Positions 8,538 to 18,525 are shown, counted from the first letter of the stretch. The stretch is 54,654 nt of DNA from an uncultured Marinobacter sp. (GCF_913055835.1 NZ_CAJXKQ010000031.1:1-54654), one strand, 5' to 3'. Notes: generated by a model from the sequence alone, not told the origin. Translations and numbers: made by a program.

Positions 8538-9305
8538 TCAGCAAATAGTCTCCCCGCCATCAGCGACGATTACCTGTCCGGTGATGTAGGCACTGGCTTT
8601 AGTAGACAAAAACACGGCCAGGCCGGCGATATCCACCGGATCACCAATCCTACGTAGCGGAGTTTTGTCTTCCGCCTGCTTTGCACGGACCGGGTCGTCC
8701 CAGAGCGCTTTGGCAAAGTCGGTTTTGATCAGGCCAGGAGCAATGCTGTTGATCCGGATACCTTTTGGTCCCCACTCAACCGCCAGATTACGGGCCAGAG
8801 CGGCTTCGGCGGCTTTGGAGACGCCGTAGGTGCCGATCACCGTGTTGCCTCGAAGGCCTGCAATGCTGGAGAGCAGAACGACCGCACCCTCGCCTTTTTC
8901 CGCCATCTGGGGCAGCACCATGTTGGTCAGCCAGAAGGTGCTTTTGACGTTGGTGTCCATGATCTTGTCCCAGGCGTCGTCGGTCATTTCTGCCGTGGGT
9001 CCGTAGACCGGGTTGGTGGCGGCGTTGCACACCAGTACATCGATGCTGCCCCAGGCTTTGTTGGTTTTCTCTACCAGGTTCTGCAGGTCTTCTTTCCTGC
9101 CCACGTGACAGGGAACGGCCATGGCCTCGAAGCCCTGCGCCTTGAGTTCCTCCGCCACCTGCTCACAGGCCTCGGCCTTTCGGCTGGAGATAACCACTTT
9201 CGCGCCACAGACGGCCATTTCCCCGGCGATGGCGCGGCCGATTCCTTTGGTGGAACCGGTAATCACCGCGACTTTGCCGGTCATATCAAACAGTGGATTG
9301 TTCAT
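8538..9305 (-). CDS. SDR-family oxidoreductase (LvaD-like position)
   Basis: NAD(P)-dependent short-chain dehydrogenase of 255 residues. The cofactor loop TGSTKGIG is at 16-23, the NAG-like motif is CNAAT near 93-97, and the catalytic Ser147, Tyr160 and Lys164 are in place (TYGVSK). The C-terminus ends in the usual ITGQVIVADGG. The start at 9305 is where homology begins; the longer in-frame extension runs into the upstream dehydrogenase. It follows that gene by 37 nt and is separated from the kinase by inverted-repeat element A. In an lva-type pathway the SDR acts on the 4-oxo/4-hydroxy or 3-hydroxy intermediate; which one applies here is not evident. Confidence 0.87.
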   Translation of the reverse strand: MNNPLFDMTGKVAVITGSTKGIGRAIAGEMAVCGAKVVISSRKAEACEQVAEELKAQGFEAMAVPCHVGRKEDLQNLVEKTNKAWGSIDVLVCNAATNPVYGPTAEMTDDAWDKIMDTNVKSTFWLTNMVLPQMAEKGEGAVVLLSSIAGLRGNTVIGTYGVSKAAEAALARNLAVEWGPKGIRINSIAPGLIKTDFAKALWDDPVRAKQAEDKTPLRRIGDPVDIAGLAVFLSTKASAYITGQVIVADGGETIC

Positions 9306-9342
9306 CGTCAGGTCCTCGCGCACTGTCTCAGAGGTGATCGAT

Positions 9343-10545
9343 TCAGCGATACTGCCGAAGCTCCATCTTGGCGATGGAATCCATGTGCACTTCGTCCGGC
9401 CCGTCCGCCAGGCGCAGTGTCCGAACCTTGGCCCAGGCCTCGGCCAGGAAGGTGTCCTGGGAAACCCCTGCACCACCGTGCACCTGAATGGCCCGATCGA
9501 TGACCTTCAAGGCCATGCTCGGTGCAATCACCTTGATCATGGCGATTTCCTGACGGGCCACCTTGTTGCCGACGGTGTCCATCATGTGCGCAGCTTTCAG
9601 GGTCATCAGGCGGGCCTGCTCAATCTCCATACGGCTACGGGCGATGTCCTTGCGAATGGAGTCAAACTCCGAGAGCTTCCGGCCAAAGGCCTCACGGGCG
9701 TTGGCGCGTTTGCACATGAGCTCCAGGGCACGCTCCGCAACGCCGATGGTGCGCATGCAGTGATGGATCCGGCCCGGCCCGAGCCGGCCCTGGGCAATCT
9801 CGAAACCACGGCCCTCGCCAAGGAGCATGTTGCTAGCCGGCACCCGCACGTTGTCGTAGTGAATTTCCGCGTGGCCGTGTGGCGCATGATCGTAGCCGAA
9901 CACATGCAGCGGGCGGATCATCTTCACACCGGGCGCATCCAGAGGCACCAGAATCATGGACTGCTGCTTGTGTTTTTCGGCATCAGGATCGGTTTTGCCC
10001 ATGACAATGGCGATTTTCGAGTTTCGGGTCATGGCGCCGGAAGACCACCATTTACGACCGTTGACCACGTACTCGTCGCCCTCGCGGCGGATTTCGCAGG
10101 CGATGTTGGTGGCGTCTGAAGATGCCACGTCCGGCTCGGTCATGGAGAAGCAGGAGCGGATTTCGCCATCAAGGAGCGGCTTCAGCCACTGCTCCTGCTG
10201 CTGGGCGTTGCCGTAGCGGGCAATCGTCTCCATGTTGCCGGTGTCGGGGGCCGAGCAGTTGAATACCTCGGGGGCCATGGCCGAACGGCCCATGATTTCG
10301 CAGAGGTGGGCGTACTCGAAGTTGCTGAGGCCTGCACCGAATTCGCTGTCAGGCAGAAACAGGTTCCACAGGCCGGCGGCTTTGGCCTTCTGCTTCAGTT
10401 CTTCAATAATGGGGACCGGCGCCCACCGGTCCTCGGCATCTTCGATCTGTCGATGATGAGCCTCTTCGTTCGGGTAGATGTGGGCAGCCATGAATTCGTT
10501 TAACTCAGACTGCAGCTGTTTCGCCCTGTCAGACAGCTCGAACAT
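9343..10545 (-). CDS. Acyl-CoA dehydrogenase (ACAD10/11 C-domain / LvaC-like)
   Basis: 400 residues, with a GAGGAAA ribosome site before the ATG at 10545. Active-site motif [15 protein letters not shown] and C-terminal [20 protein letters not shown], the pattern of the ACAD11 branch rather than straight-chain FadE. It is preceded by a hotdog thioesterase gene (71 nt) and followed by the SDR. In ACAD10/11 and LvaC the enzyme works on the 4-phosphorylated acyl-CoA made by the APH-type kinase, eliminating phosphate to give an enoyl-CoA. The co-occurrence of the kinase as a separate operon gene makes the same chemistry likely. Confidence 0.87.
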   Translation of the reverse strand: MFELSDRAKQLQSELNEFMAAHIYPNEEAHHRQIEDAEDRWAPVPIIEELKQKAKAAGLWNLFLPDSEFGAGLSNFEYAHLCEIMGRSAMAPEVFNCSAPDTGNMETIARYGNAQQQEQWLKPLLDGEIRSCFSMTEPDVASSDATNIACEIRREGDEYVVNGRKWWSSGAMTRNSKIAIVMGKTDPDAEKHKQQSMILVPLDAPGVKMIRPLHVFGYDHAPHGHAEIHYDNVRVPASNMLLGEGRGFEIAQGRLGPGRIHHCMRTIGVAERALELMCKRANAREAFGRKLSEFDSIRKDIARSRMEIEQARLMTLKAAHMMDTVGNKVARQEIAMIKVIAPSMALKVIDRAIQVHGGAGVSQDTFLAEAWAKVRTLRLADGPDEVHMDSIAKMELRQYR

Positions 10546-10616
10546 TGCCGTTTCCTCTTGTTGTTTTGGTTCGCGACCGCCATCAAACCGGCAATCACCT
10601 GTTCCGATCACGCCAA

Positions 10617-11057
10617 TCAGATCGGCACGCCCTCCGGCTTCTCGCTGCCGGAGCGAATGCGAAACGTGGCCTCGGCAATAGCCAGAAGGTTGCCCTGATC
10701 GTCATGTACTTCGCCCGTGCTGTTGAAGATCCGGCTTCCTCCGGCGCGTTTACGACCGGTTACCCGGATCACACCTTCAGAACACTGGCCGGTAAACGTG
10801 GTGGTGAGGGACAGGGTGATAGCCTTGCGCATCCTGCCCGGATACGGGCAGTAAGTGCCCGCTAGCGCCATGGCAATGTCCAGCAGGGAGGTCAGTACGC
10901 CACCATGAATAACGCCGCCCAGATTCAGATGCCCGGGCCGAAGCTCCAGCTCAATGACCGCTTCGTTTTCTTCCCAGGAAGCCTGACGGTAGCCAAGAAG
11001 ACTGTGGAAGCCAGGCAGATCCTGCCCGTGGGTGGTGTGGCGGTTTTCCTCATTCAT
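10617..11057 (-). CDS. PaaI-family hotdog thioesterase
   Basis: Acyl-CoA thioesterase of 146 residues. The hotdog signature [22 protein letters not shown] is visible around residues 43-64, with the HGG turn that positions the catalytic acidic residue. First gene of the minus-strand operon, so it probably rescues CoA from blocked intermediates of the pathway encoded downstream. The ATG at 11057 has only a weak AGGA-type site far upstream; another ATG nearby is not better. Confidence 0.82.
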   Translation of the reverse strand: MNEENRHTTHGQDLPGFHSLLGYRQASWEENEAVIELELRPGHLNLGGVIHGGVLTSLLDIAMALAGTYCPYPGRMRKAITLSLTTTFTGQCSEGVIRVTGRKRAGGSRIFNSTGEVHDDQGNLLAIAEATFRIRSGSEKPEGVPI

Positions 11058-11472
11058 CAGACAATCATTCCTGGTGGGCCAGTGCTCTTGTTGTCTTTGT
11101 AATTTGTCACGCCTTACGGTTTTGAGTCAATATATTTGAAAGGTTGTTTCGACTAGCAAAACACAGCCCGCCAGGACCAACGAAAAATGAAAGATACAAT
11201 GGATAGCAGACCGATGTTTCTGTCTGCCATTGCCGCTGAACACATCGGTTGGGCTGGCGTGAGGCGTTGATATCGCGCCTTCCCGGGTCAGAAGAAGCTG
11301 GCCTGATGAACTACCCTTGAGTGAAGGACAGCTGCAAACCCGAACCACAAACATCCTATTGCAAAGCCCCGATGTTGTGATAGATTCAGAGAATAAAATT
11401 CACCCTGCAGTTACGAGTTCTGCACAGTGAAACACGAAGCAAAGCCACTACAACAATGAACGAGGCACGCTC
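11058..11472. other. Intergenic region between divergent operons, no gene seen
   Basis: A 415-bp AT-richer gap between the thioesterase (minus) and the TRAP operon (plus). A possible plus-strand promoter is TTGCAA (11359-11364), 16 nt, TAGATT (11381-11386). No sigma-54 box of correct spacing and no convincing operator was found. The short reading frames here lack start signals. Confidence 0.4.
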
Positions 11473-12519
11473 ATGAAACTCTTTGCTACTGCTCGCAAGA
11501 CTCTGACGGTGTATGCGTCAGCCCTTACTCTCGGTATTACCGCTGCGCTCTCGGCGGCACCCGCTGCGGCCCAGGACACTTTTACCTGGAAGGTGCAGTC
11601 CCACTGGCCGGGTTCCAGCAGCTCCTACACAGACAGCCTTGGCCGGATCAAGCGGGTTCTGGAAGAGCGCACCGATGGCCGCCTGAAACTGCAGCTCTAC
11701 GAGGCTGGCGCCCTGTTCAAGGCTACGGATACTTTCAACGCGGTGAGTCGTGGCATCCTGGAAATGGGCACCATCTCCCCGGCCTATGCCCAGGACAAGA
11801 TCTCCCTCGCCGGCATTGCCTCTGGCCTGCCGTTTGCCTTCCGCAACGTCTGGGAGGCCGCCTACTTCCACCAGAACCTTGGGTTCGAACAGATGCTGCG
11901 AGATGAAGCGGCAGAGCATGACGTTTACTGGGCCACGGACAAAGTCTACCCGACTGAAATGGTGGTCAAGGAGCCGATTGAAAGCGTTGAGGACTTCAAC
12001 AGCCTGAAGATCCGTTCCTCCGGCGCCCTGCAAACCTTCCTGACCGAAGCCGGAGCCGCCGCCTCCTACATTCCTGGCAGTGAACTCTACTCAGCGCTGG
12101 ATTCCGGCATCGTGGACGGCGCCCACTGGGGTGCAGCCCAGGGTGCCTACAGCATGGGCCTGTATGAAGTGGCCAAGTACCATGTGCAGCCCGCCCTGAA
12201 CATTGCTGGCACCGACGTGATCATCGTCAGCCAGAAGGCTCTGAACAAGCTGCCGGAAGACATGCAGAAGATCGTGAAGGATGCCCTCAGCGAACAGTTC
12301 TGGATCCGCACCAACGAGTACCAGTACAAGGAACGTATCACCCTGGCCAAGGCCATCGAGGAACAGGGTGTGCAACTGAATGTCCTTCCGGATGAAGTCC
12401 AGGACAAGCTGGTTGCTACCGCCCAGGCCATGTGGGACGAGGAAGGCAAACGCAGCGAAAATGCCAAGAAGGCGCTGGATATGCTGAAAGGCTATCTGGC
12501 CGATCTCGGCTACCTCTGA
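11473..12519 (+). CDS. dctP: TRAP transporter substrate-binding protein
   Basis: Periplasmic receptor of a tripartite (TRAP) transporter, 348 residues. The first 34 residues form a Sec signal peptide with an AAPAAAQ cleavage region. The mature protein has the DctP fold signature around LKIRSSGALQTFL, in which the conserved Arg binds the substrate carboxylate, and a DGAHWGAAQG motif. First gene of a dctPQM operon. The ligand is an organic acid by family; this subgroup is often seen beside fatty-acid or aromatic pathways, but nothing here fixes it. A hairpin follows the gene before dctQ. Confidence 0.9.
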   Translation: MKLFATARKTLTVYASALTLGITAALSAAPAAAQDTFTWKVQSHWPGSSSSYTDSLGRIKRVLEERTDGRLKLQLYEAGALFKATDTFNAVSRGILEMGTISPAYAQDKISLAGIASGLPFAFRNVWEAAYFHQNLGFEQMLRDEAAEHDVYWATDKVYPTEMVVKEPIESVEDFNSLKIRSSGALQTFLTEAGAAASYIPGSELYSALDSGIVDGAHWGAAQGAYSMGLYEVAKYHVQPALNIAGTDVIIVSQKALNKLPEDMQKIVKDALSEQFWIRTNEYQYKERITLAKAIEEQGVQLNVLPDEVQDKLVATAQAMWDEEGKRSENAKKALDMLKGYLADLGYL

Positions 12520-12539
12520 TCAGCCTTTGCTCTGACCCG

Positions 12540-12565
12540 GGCCGGAGTCACCGACTCCGGCCTTT
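12540..12565 (+). terminator. Intra-operon hairpin after dctP
   Basis: A 10-bp perfect stem (GGCCGGAGTC at 12540-12549, GACTCCGGCC at 12553-12562) with a 3-nt loop, followed by TTT. It lies between dctP and dctQ and probably gives partial termination or 3' protection, so that the binding protein is made in excess over the permease. Confidence 0.6.
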
Positions 12566-12604
12566 CCACCCCCGAAGCCAACCTGCATACAGTGGGAGAC
12601 TGCC

Positions 12605-13153
12605 ATGAGCGCGATGATCGCCGCCTTCATGAGAGGGGTTACCCGCCTCAATGATTTCGTTGGCCGGTGGGTGGCCCTGCTGATTTTCGCGATGTTCGTG
12701 TTCCTTCTGCTCGAGGTCGGCTTCCGCTACCTGCTCAATTCTCCGACGGTCTGGACCAACGAACTGACTCAGATGCTTTTCGGCATCTACGCGGTGATGT
12801 CCGGTGGTTACATCATGGCTCATCGCGGCCACGTCAACGTAGACCTGCTGCATTCGCACCTGAGGCCTCGGAAGCGCGCAGCACTGGACATTGTCACCTC
12901 TGCGGTCTTTTTCATTTTCACCCTCGCCCTGCTGTGGTTCGGGATCGACATGGCCCGGGAATCCATGTCCAGCTGGGAGACATCCTACTCGGCCTGGAAC
13001 CCGCCCATCTGGCCGGTGAAACTGGCCATCCCGATCGGTACCGCACTGCTGGTTCTGCAAGGGTTGGTCAAACTGCTTGAAGACATTGCCGTGGCCTTCA
13101 ACCTGGATTACTACACACCCGAAGAGACGGGCCCTGAAGGAGAGCAGCTGTGA
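12605..13153 (+). CDS. dctQ: TRAP transporter small permease
   Basis: Four-helix membrane subunit of the TRAP transporter, 182 residues, with hydrophobic segments near 18-38, 58-76, 97-118 and 137-155. The WTNELTQMLFGIYAV segment is typical of DctQ. GGGAG precedes the ATG. Its stop codon overlaps the GTG start of dctM by 4 nt (GTGA), so the two membrane subunits are translationally coupled. Confidence 0.88.
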   Translation: MSAMIAAFMRGVTRLNDFVGRWVALLIFAMFVFLLLEVGFRYLLNSPTVWTNELTQMLFGIYAVMSGGYIMAHRGHVNVDLLHSHLRPRKRAALDIVTSAVFFIFTLALLWFGIDMARESMSSWETSYSAWNPPIWPVKLAIPIGTALLVLQGLVKLLEDIAVAFNLDYYTPEETGPEGEQL

Positions 13154-14460
13154 GTATTGAAGCCCTGACTCTCCTGTTTTTCGGTTCGCTGCTGTTTTTC
13201 CTGCTGCTGGGCCTGCCACTGGCGTTTGTTCTGGGTGGCGTCTCGGTGGTGTTCCTGTATTTCACCTGGGGGTTTGATTCCTTCTATATGGTTGCCTCCC
13301 AGATCTGGGGCACCATGGAAAGCTTCACCCTGGTGGCCATTCCCCTTTTTGTATTCATGGCCATGATTCTGGAGCGAACCGGGGTGGCCCGGGATCTTTA
13401 CCGGATGATGCATCTCTGGTGTGGTGGTTTGAGGGGCGGCCTGGCCCTGGGCACCCTTGGCATCTGTGCGGTGTTTGCCGCCATGGTGGGCATCAGCGGT
13501 GCGGCGGTGGTAGCCATGGGCACCATCGCGCTGCCCTCCATGCTTGAGCGGGGCTACGACCGCAAAATGGCCCTGGGTGTGATCAACACCGGCGGTGGCT
13601 GGGGCATTCTGATTCCGCCCAGCATCCTGATGATTCTCTACGCCCTGATCACCGGCGTTTCCGTCGGCCAGATGTTCGCCGCGGGCATTATGCCCGGCAT
13701 CCTGCTGATGGTGCTGACTGCCATCTACATCCTTGTGCGCTGCCACCTGCAGCCCGAGCTGGCACCGGCGCTGCCAAAAGAAGACCGGGGTACCTGGCCA
13801 GAGAAGCTCCGGGCTTTGCGGGCAGTGCTTCTGCCAATTGGCGTGGTGGTCATGGTACTGGGCTCAATTATCGGCGGTATCACCACCCCGACTGAAGCGG
13901 CTGCCATGGGCGTTCTGGGCGCCCTGATCTCGGCCGCAGTGTACAAGCAATTCAAATGGAGCATCCTGAAAGAAGCCGCCATCCGCACCTTCAAGCTCAC
14001 CGGCATGATCATGTGGATCCTGTTTGCCGCCCACGCCTTCAGCGCCGCCTACCAGAGCATGGGCGCCCAGGAACTGATCGAGGGCCTGATGAACATGGTC
14101 CCCGGTGGCCCCTGGGGCATCATCATCGCCATGATGGTGATCGTGTTCCTGCTGGCCATGGTGCTGGACCCGGTGGGCATTATGTTGATCACCCTGCCGG
14201 TGTTCATGCCGATTGTCGAATCCCTGGGCTTTGATCCGATCTGGTTCGGTATCCTGTTCGTGATCAACATGGAAATCGGCTACATGACGCCCCCCTTCGG
14301 CTTCAACCTGTTCTACCTGAAGGGCATTGTGCCGCCGTCGATCACCATGAAGGATATCTACACGTCAGTGATTCCTTTTGTGTTGGTGGAGATCGTCGGC
14401 ATTATTCTGATCATGATGTTTCCGGAGATTGCCACCTGGTTGCCCGATCTGTTGTTCTGA
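13150..14460 (+). CDS. dctM: TRAP transporter large permease
   Basis: Sodium-coupled transport subunit, 436 residues, with about 11-12 membrane segments. The family motifs GISGAAVVAMGTIALPSM and GGWGILIPPSI are visible in the first half, and TPTEAAAMGVLGAL plus NMEIGYMTPPFGFNLF in the second. GTG start with AGGAG upstream, overlapping dctQ. Completes the transporter; no regulator gene lies next to it. Confidence 0.9.
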   Translation: MSIEALTLLFFGSLLFFLLLGLPLAFVLGGVSVVFLYFTWGFDSFYMVASQIWGTMESFTLVAIPLFVFMAMILERTGVARDLYRMMHLWCGGLRGGLALGTLGICAVFAAMVGISGAAVVAMGTIALPSMLERGYDRKMALGVINTGGGWGILIPPSILMILYALITGVSVGQMFAAGIMPGILLMVLTAIYILVRCHLQPELAPALPKEDRGTWPEKLRALRAVLLPIGVVVMVLGSIIGGITTPTEAAAMGVLGALISAAVYKQFKWSILKEAAIRTFKLTGMIMWILFAAHAFSAAYQSMGAQELIEGLMNMVPGGPWGIIIAMMVIVFLLAMVLDPVGIMLITLPVFMPIVESLGFDPIWFGILFVINMEIGYMTPPFGFNLFYLKGIVPPSITMKDIYTSVIPFVLVEIVGIILIMMFPEIATWLPDLLF

Positions 14461-14562
14461 GACTGAGTGAACCCAAAATTTTGGCAGTGAATCCGTGAAA
14501 GCGCTAATCTCATAGGGCTCCCGGCACACGGAATCCGGGGCCCAACACAAGGAGAGACGCTT

Positions 14563-15147
14563 ATGCACGGCCCATTTCCGGCATCCCTGCACACTGCAGT
14601 AATCACCTCACTGTTTACCCTGTTCGCGCTATTTTCCACGGGCACCCAGGCCCAGGGCCTGTCCGACCGGGTTATCTCATCGTTTATCGATAGTCTGAAA
14701 GCCGCAGAGCAACTGAGCTCCGAATTTGATGATCTGAGCGATGAGATGGACGCTCCAAACGATGGCTCAATGCCTGACTTTTCCAGCATGTTTTCAGATT
14801 CACTGAGTGAACTGGAAGGCCATCAGGCCTATGGCAAACTTGAAGACCTGGTTCAGGACCATGGTTTCGGAAGTCTTGAAGAGTGGGCCACAACCGGCGA
14901 CCGGATTTTCCAGGCCTGGATGGCCATCGAGATGGAGCAGCAGAACCCGGCTGCTCGTCAGGAGATGGACGCAGCTATGGCGGAAATCGAGAACAGCCCC
15001 CACATGACAGCCGAGCAGAGAGCCCAGATGCGGGCCATGATGCAAAGTGCCATGGGCGCAATGGAAAGTGCGAGCAACGCGCCGCCAGCAGATGTAGAGG
15101 CAGTACGCCCCCACGTTGAAGCCCTGAGGGAAGCAGGCAACTACTGA
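14563..15147 (+). CDS. Unknown periplasmic helical protein
   Basis: 194 residues, not recognised. The N-terminus is a clear Sec signal peptide (hydrophobic 11-26, cleavage about AQG at 30-32), and AGGAGAG precedes the ATG. The mature protein is acidic and predicted helical, rich in Met and Gln near the C-terminus (AQMRAMMQSAMGAM). Motifs such as LEDLVQDHGFGSLEEWATTGDRI look like a folded helical bundle rather than low complexity. It follows the TRAP operon by 102 nt and ends at a strong terminator. A stress or chaperone-like role is possible but unsupported. Confidence 0.75.
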   Translation: MHGPFPASLHTAVITSLFTLFALFSTGTQAQGLSDRVISSFIDSLKAAEQLSSEFDDLSDEMDAPNDGSMPDFSSMFSDSLSELEGHQAYGKLEDLVQDHGFGSLEEWATTGDRIFQAWMAIEMEQQNPAARQEMDAAMAEIENSPHMTAEQRAQMRAMMQSAMGAMESASNAPPADVEAVRPHVEALREAGNY

Positions 15148-15167
15148 TATCTCGGGCCAGGAAAACA

Positions 15168-15195
15168 AAAGCCCGGCGGTAACCCGCCGGGCTTT
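15168..15195. terminator. Bidirectional intrinsic terminator
   Basis: Perfect 12-bp stem AAAGCCCGGCGG (15168-15179) / CCGCCGGGCTTT (15184-15195) with a 4-nt loop and T/A tracts on both sides, between the convergent periplasmic-protein gene and the NSS transporter gene. Confidence 0.9.
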
Positions 15196-15238
15196 CTTGT
15201 TTTGCTAAACAACCATCAGGCTGTCCAGGCAGCAGCCA

Positions 15239-16636
15239 TCACGACATCAGGTTGTAAACAAACACAATAGCAACCGCGATGGGGGTAACAAACCGGATCA
15301 GGTTGTACCAGAGGGTGAAAGCACCGCCCTGAAGCGCCAGATCGGTTTTCAGTGACTCCTTCGCCACGAACCAGCCGACAAACACCGCGGTCAGCAGACC
15401 GGAAAGGGGAAGCAGCACGTTGGCCGTGAAGAAGTCCAGCAGGTCAAAGATGGTCTTGCCCTCAAAACGCTCGAACATGGCCAGCGGGGCCACATCGGCC
15501 CAGACGTTGAGCGACAGGATCGAGGCAATACCCAGCGCCCAGCAAAGCACACCCACCAGAACAGCACTGCCTGTGCGTGCGAAACTGGTTTTTTCCTCAA
15601 CCCATTCAACCACCGGCTCCAGCAGGGAAATACCGGAGGTCCAGGCGGCGAACAACAGCAGGATAAAGAACAGGGTGCCAAACAGGCCGCCCATGGGCAT
15701 ATTGCCGAAGGCCAGCGGCAGGGTCTGGAAGATCAGGCCGGGGCCGGCACCGGCTTCCAGGCCGTTGGCAAACACCACCGGGAAGATGGCCAGGCCGGCC
15801 AGCAGCGCCACAACGGTATCCATGATGGCGACGCCTACGGCGGTACGGCCAATGGACACATCCCGGCCCAGGTAGGAGCCGTAGGCCATCATGATCGCCA
15901 TACCCAGGCTCAGGGTAAAGAAGGCGTGACCGAGGGCGATCAACACGCCGTTAATGGTCAAAGCCCCAAAATTCGGCGTGAACAGGAAGCTGACGGCCTC
16001 TCCGAAATGGCCCGTTGTGGTGGCATAGCCAACGGCCACCAGCAAGAGGATAAACAGGGCCGGCATCAGGATGGTAACAGCCCGCTCCAGACCGCCTTTC
16101 AGTCCCTGGGAAACCACCAGGATAACCAGTGCCATAAAGACGGTGTGCCAGAGCAGCAACTGACCGGGGCTGGCCAGAAGGCCACCGAACAACTCACCAA
16201 TGGAGTCTGCCGTGCCACCGGTAAAATCACCCATGGCGGCATGTCCTACGTAGGACGCGGCCCAGCCACCAATCACCGAATAAAAGGAGAGGATCACAAA
16301 GGCCGCAATCATCCCGATGATGGCAGAGATCCGCCAGCCCGGGGCGCTGAGATTGCGCTCGGCTACCAGGCGCATGCTGGTAATGGGGTTGTGGCGACCA
16401 TTACGGCCGATAAATACTTCCGCCATCATGATGGGAATACCGATTACTGCAATACACAGCAGGTAAACCAGCACAAAGGCGCCACCACCATTTTCGCCGG
16501 TAACGTAGGGGAACTTCCAGATATTACCAAGACCGACGGCCGAACCGGTTGCCGCCAGAATAAACGCCAACCGGGAGGACCAGAGACCACGGGCGGCCCC
16601 TGAACCGTTGCCCGAAACCGAGTTGGACTGAGTCAT
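15239..16636 (-). CDS. Neurotransmitter:sodium symporter family transporter
   Basis: Sodium-dependent transporter of the LeuT/NSS family, 465 residues, with 11-12 membrane helices. The TM1 signature is textbook: GSAVGLGNIWKFPYVTGENG, which holds the unwound substrate and sodium site. AGGAAC precedes the ATG at 16636, and the region upstream of it (a longer frame to 16726) is not family-like. The substrate is probably an amino acid or similar small zwitterion. It stands alone between a terminator and a chemoreceptor gene. Confidence 0.9.
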   Translation of the reverse strand: MTQSNSVSGNGSGAARGLWSSRLAFILAATGSAVGLGNIWKFPYVTGENGGGAFVLVYLLCIAVIGIPIMMAEVFIGRNGRHNPITSMRLVAERNLSAPGWRISAIIGMIAAFVILSFYSVIGGWAASYVGHAAMGDFTGGTADSIGELFGGLLASPGQLLLWHTVFMALVILVVSQGLKGGLERAVTILMPALFILLLVAVGYATTTGHFGEAVSFLFTPNFGALTINGVLIALGHAFFTLSLGMAIMMAYGSYLGRDVSIGRTAVGVAIMDTVVALLAGLAIFPVVFANGLEAGAGPGLIFQTLPLAFGNMPMGGLFGTLFFILLLFAAWTSGISLLEPVVEWVEEKTSFARTGSAVLVGVLCWALGIASILSLNVWADVAPLAMFERFEGKTIFDLLDFFTANVLLPLSGLLTAVFVGWFVAKESLKTDLALQGGAFTLWYNLIRFVTPIAVAIVFVYNLMS

Positions 16637-16718
16637 GTTGTGTTCCTGTGCTTTTGGCTGAGGAATGTCTTGAAAAAGGATAGCCGCGGCGTTGCCGGGG
16701 CAATTGGGGCGGGATTCT

Positions 16719-16750
16719 GCCAGCACTGGCGCGTTGATGCCAGTGCTGGC
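16719..16750 (-). terminator. Hairpin after the chemoreceptor gene
   Basis: Perfect 12-bp stem (16719-16730 with 16739-16750) and 8-nt loop, 50 nt past the stop of the chemoreceptor. Each arm is itself nearly palindromic. No strong U tract, so termination is plausible but not certain. Confidence 0.45.
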
Positions 16751-16801
16751 GCCCTCCCGGGCCGGGTTGATCCGGCGGGAAGAAAGGAAAGTAAAAGCTA
16801 A

Positions 16802-18376
16802 CTAGCCGTTTTTGCTGATAAACCTGGCGATCAGGTCTTTCAGGCCACGGGACATGGCGCTGAGCCGGTCACTGCTTTGCTTGGCGGAGTCGGCCTGGGC
16901 ATCACTGTGATCAGCCAGCTCGGCAATGTTGGTGATCTGACGATTGATCTCATCGGACACCTGGCTTTGCTCTTCAAAGGCCGCAGACATGCTGATAAAG
17001 CTGTCGGAAATGGTCTCGATCGATGTCACGATATCCTTCAGGGAGTTTTCGGCTTCGCGCACCTTTTCAAGCCCCTTGCCAGCCACTGCCTCGCCGTCAC
17101 GGGTTGCCTGAACCGCCGAGTCCACCTGCTGCCGGAAGTCGTCGATAACGTTCTGGATCCGCACGGTGGATTCCCTCGTGCGGCGAGCAAGAGAGCGCAC
17201 CTCGTCCGCCACCACAGCAAAACCGCGACCCTGTTCACCCGCCCGGGCGGCTTCAATAGCTGCGTTCAGAGCCAGCAGATTGGTCTGCTCGGCAATCTCG
17301 GAAATCAGGTTGGCGGCCTCACCAATGCTGTTGGTGGACTCACCCAGCTTGCTGATGGTCGAACCAATACCGTTCACCCGGGTTACCAGCTCCTCGATGG
17401 CCACCAGTGCCTCGGCGCTCCGGTCGCTGCCCACCCCCGCCAGGCGATTGGCTTCTTCGGCTTCACGGGCATTGCTGTTAACTGACTCGGCCACTTCCTG
17501 GATTGACGCGGTCATTTCATTGATGGCCGAAGCGGTCTGGTCGGTTTCCGCCCGCTGCCGGGCGATCGCCGCTGCGCCATCGCTGATATAGCCATGGGAA
17601 GCCCTTGCCTGCTCGTAGAGCAGTTCCGCCTGGTCATCAATACGGGCCAGAGCCGTACGAACCCGGGCTTCTTCACTGACCAGCAACAACGACAGCTGCG
17701 AGAACAGACCCCGCTCGTCACTGTAGGTACGGGCGACGATGGGATCGCGGAAGGCATCCGGGCGAAGGTCCAGCAGCTTACGCAAGCGAGCGGCCAGGGA
17801 ATTGAAGACCAGGCCGAACCCAAGCGCATGACCCACAACAATCAGGCCTGCGGCCAACCAGGGTTGATTGATCTGGAGGGCACCGAGGCTGAGTATCAGC
17901 GACACCAGAAACGGCCAGCCGGAACGAAGCATCGACAACGCACGGTTACTGAAGGATGAGGTCAGTTTGCCGGCAGAAATCTTGCCATAAAGACGCTCAG
18001 CACGGGCGATCTGCTCGCGGGTTGGCTCGACCCGCACCGACTCGTAGCCCACCATCTGGCCATTCTCACGAATCGGTGTGACGTAGGCGCTGACCCAGTA
18101 ATGGTCGCCACTCTTGGCCCGGTTCTTGACCACGCCCATCCAGGCCTTGCCGGCCTTCAGGTAGTCCCACATATCCTTGAACACGGCCTGGGGCATGTCC
18201 GGATGGCGGATGATGTTGTGGGCCTGGCCCACCAGCTCTTCCTGGGAGAATCCGCTGATTTCCACGAACTCATCGTTGCAGTAGGTGATTACGCCCTTCA
18301 AATCCGTGGTGCTGATCAACCGCCCGCCTTTACGCATCTTGATTTCACGTTGGGTAACCGGGAGATTCTTGCGCAT
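16802..18376 (-). CDS. PAS-domain methyl-accepting chemotaxis protein (Aer-like)
   Basis: Chemoreceptor of 524 residues. An N-terminal PAS domain (about 15-110; [22 protein letters not shown] and [10 protein letters not shown] are typical of Aer-like redox sensors that bind FAD) is followed by two close membrane segments (about 145-190) and a cytoplasmic signalling domain with the highly conserved hairpin [20 protein letters not shown]. There is no periplasmic ligand domain, so it should sense an internal signal such as redox state. The ATG at 18376 is where the PAS homology begins. No che genes are adjacent. Confidence 0.9.
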   Translation of the reverse strand: MRKNLPVTQREIKMRKGGRLISTTDLKGVITYCNDEFVEISGFSQEELVGQAHNIIRHPDMPQAVFKDMWDYLKAGKAWMGVVKNRAKSGDHYWVSAYVTPIRENGQMVGYESVRVEPTREQIARAERLYGKISAGKLTSSFSNRALSMLRSGWPFLVSLILSLGALQINQPWLAAGLIVVGHALGFGLVFNSLAARLRKLLDLRPDAFRDPIVARTYSDERGLFSQLSLLLVSEEARVRTALARIDDQAELLYEQARASHGYISDGAAAIARQRAETDQTASAINEMTASIQEVAESVNSNAREAEEANRLAGVGSDRSAEALVAIEELVTRVNGIGSTISKLGESTNSIGEAANLISEIAEQTNLLALNAAIEAARAGEQGRGFAVVADEVRSLARRTRESTVRIQNVIDDFRQQVDSAVQATRDGEAVAGKGLEKVREAENSLKDIVTSIETISDSFISMSAAFEEQSQVSDEINRQITNIAELADHSDAQADSAKQSSDRLSAMSRGLKDLIARFISKNG

Positions 18377-18525
18377 AAACGGACCTTCTGACTGGAGCTG
18401 ACCACAGGAATAAAACAGGCAGCAAGGGTAAACCCCAATGAACATCAATGATATTCATCAACGGTTACCCTGCGTATGAGGAGTGTAACGGCAGCCCTTA
18501 AGAGAACCTTAGTCCGTGCAGATAC

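Noticed and set aside
11127..11354. 75-codon minus-strand frame in the thioesterase/TRAP gap
   Set aside because: No ribosome site, no recognisable domain, Ser/Cys-rich random-looking sequence.
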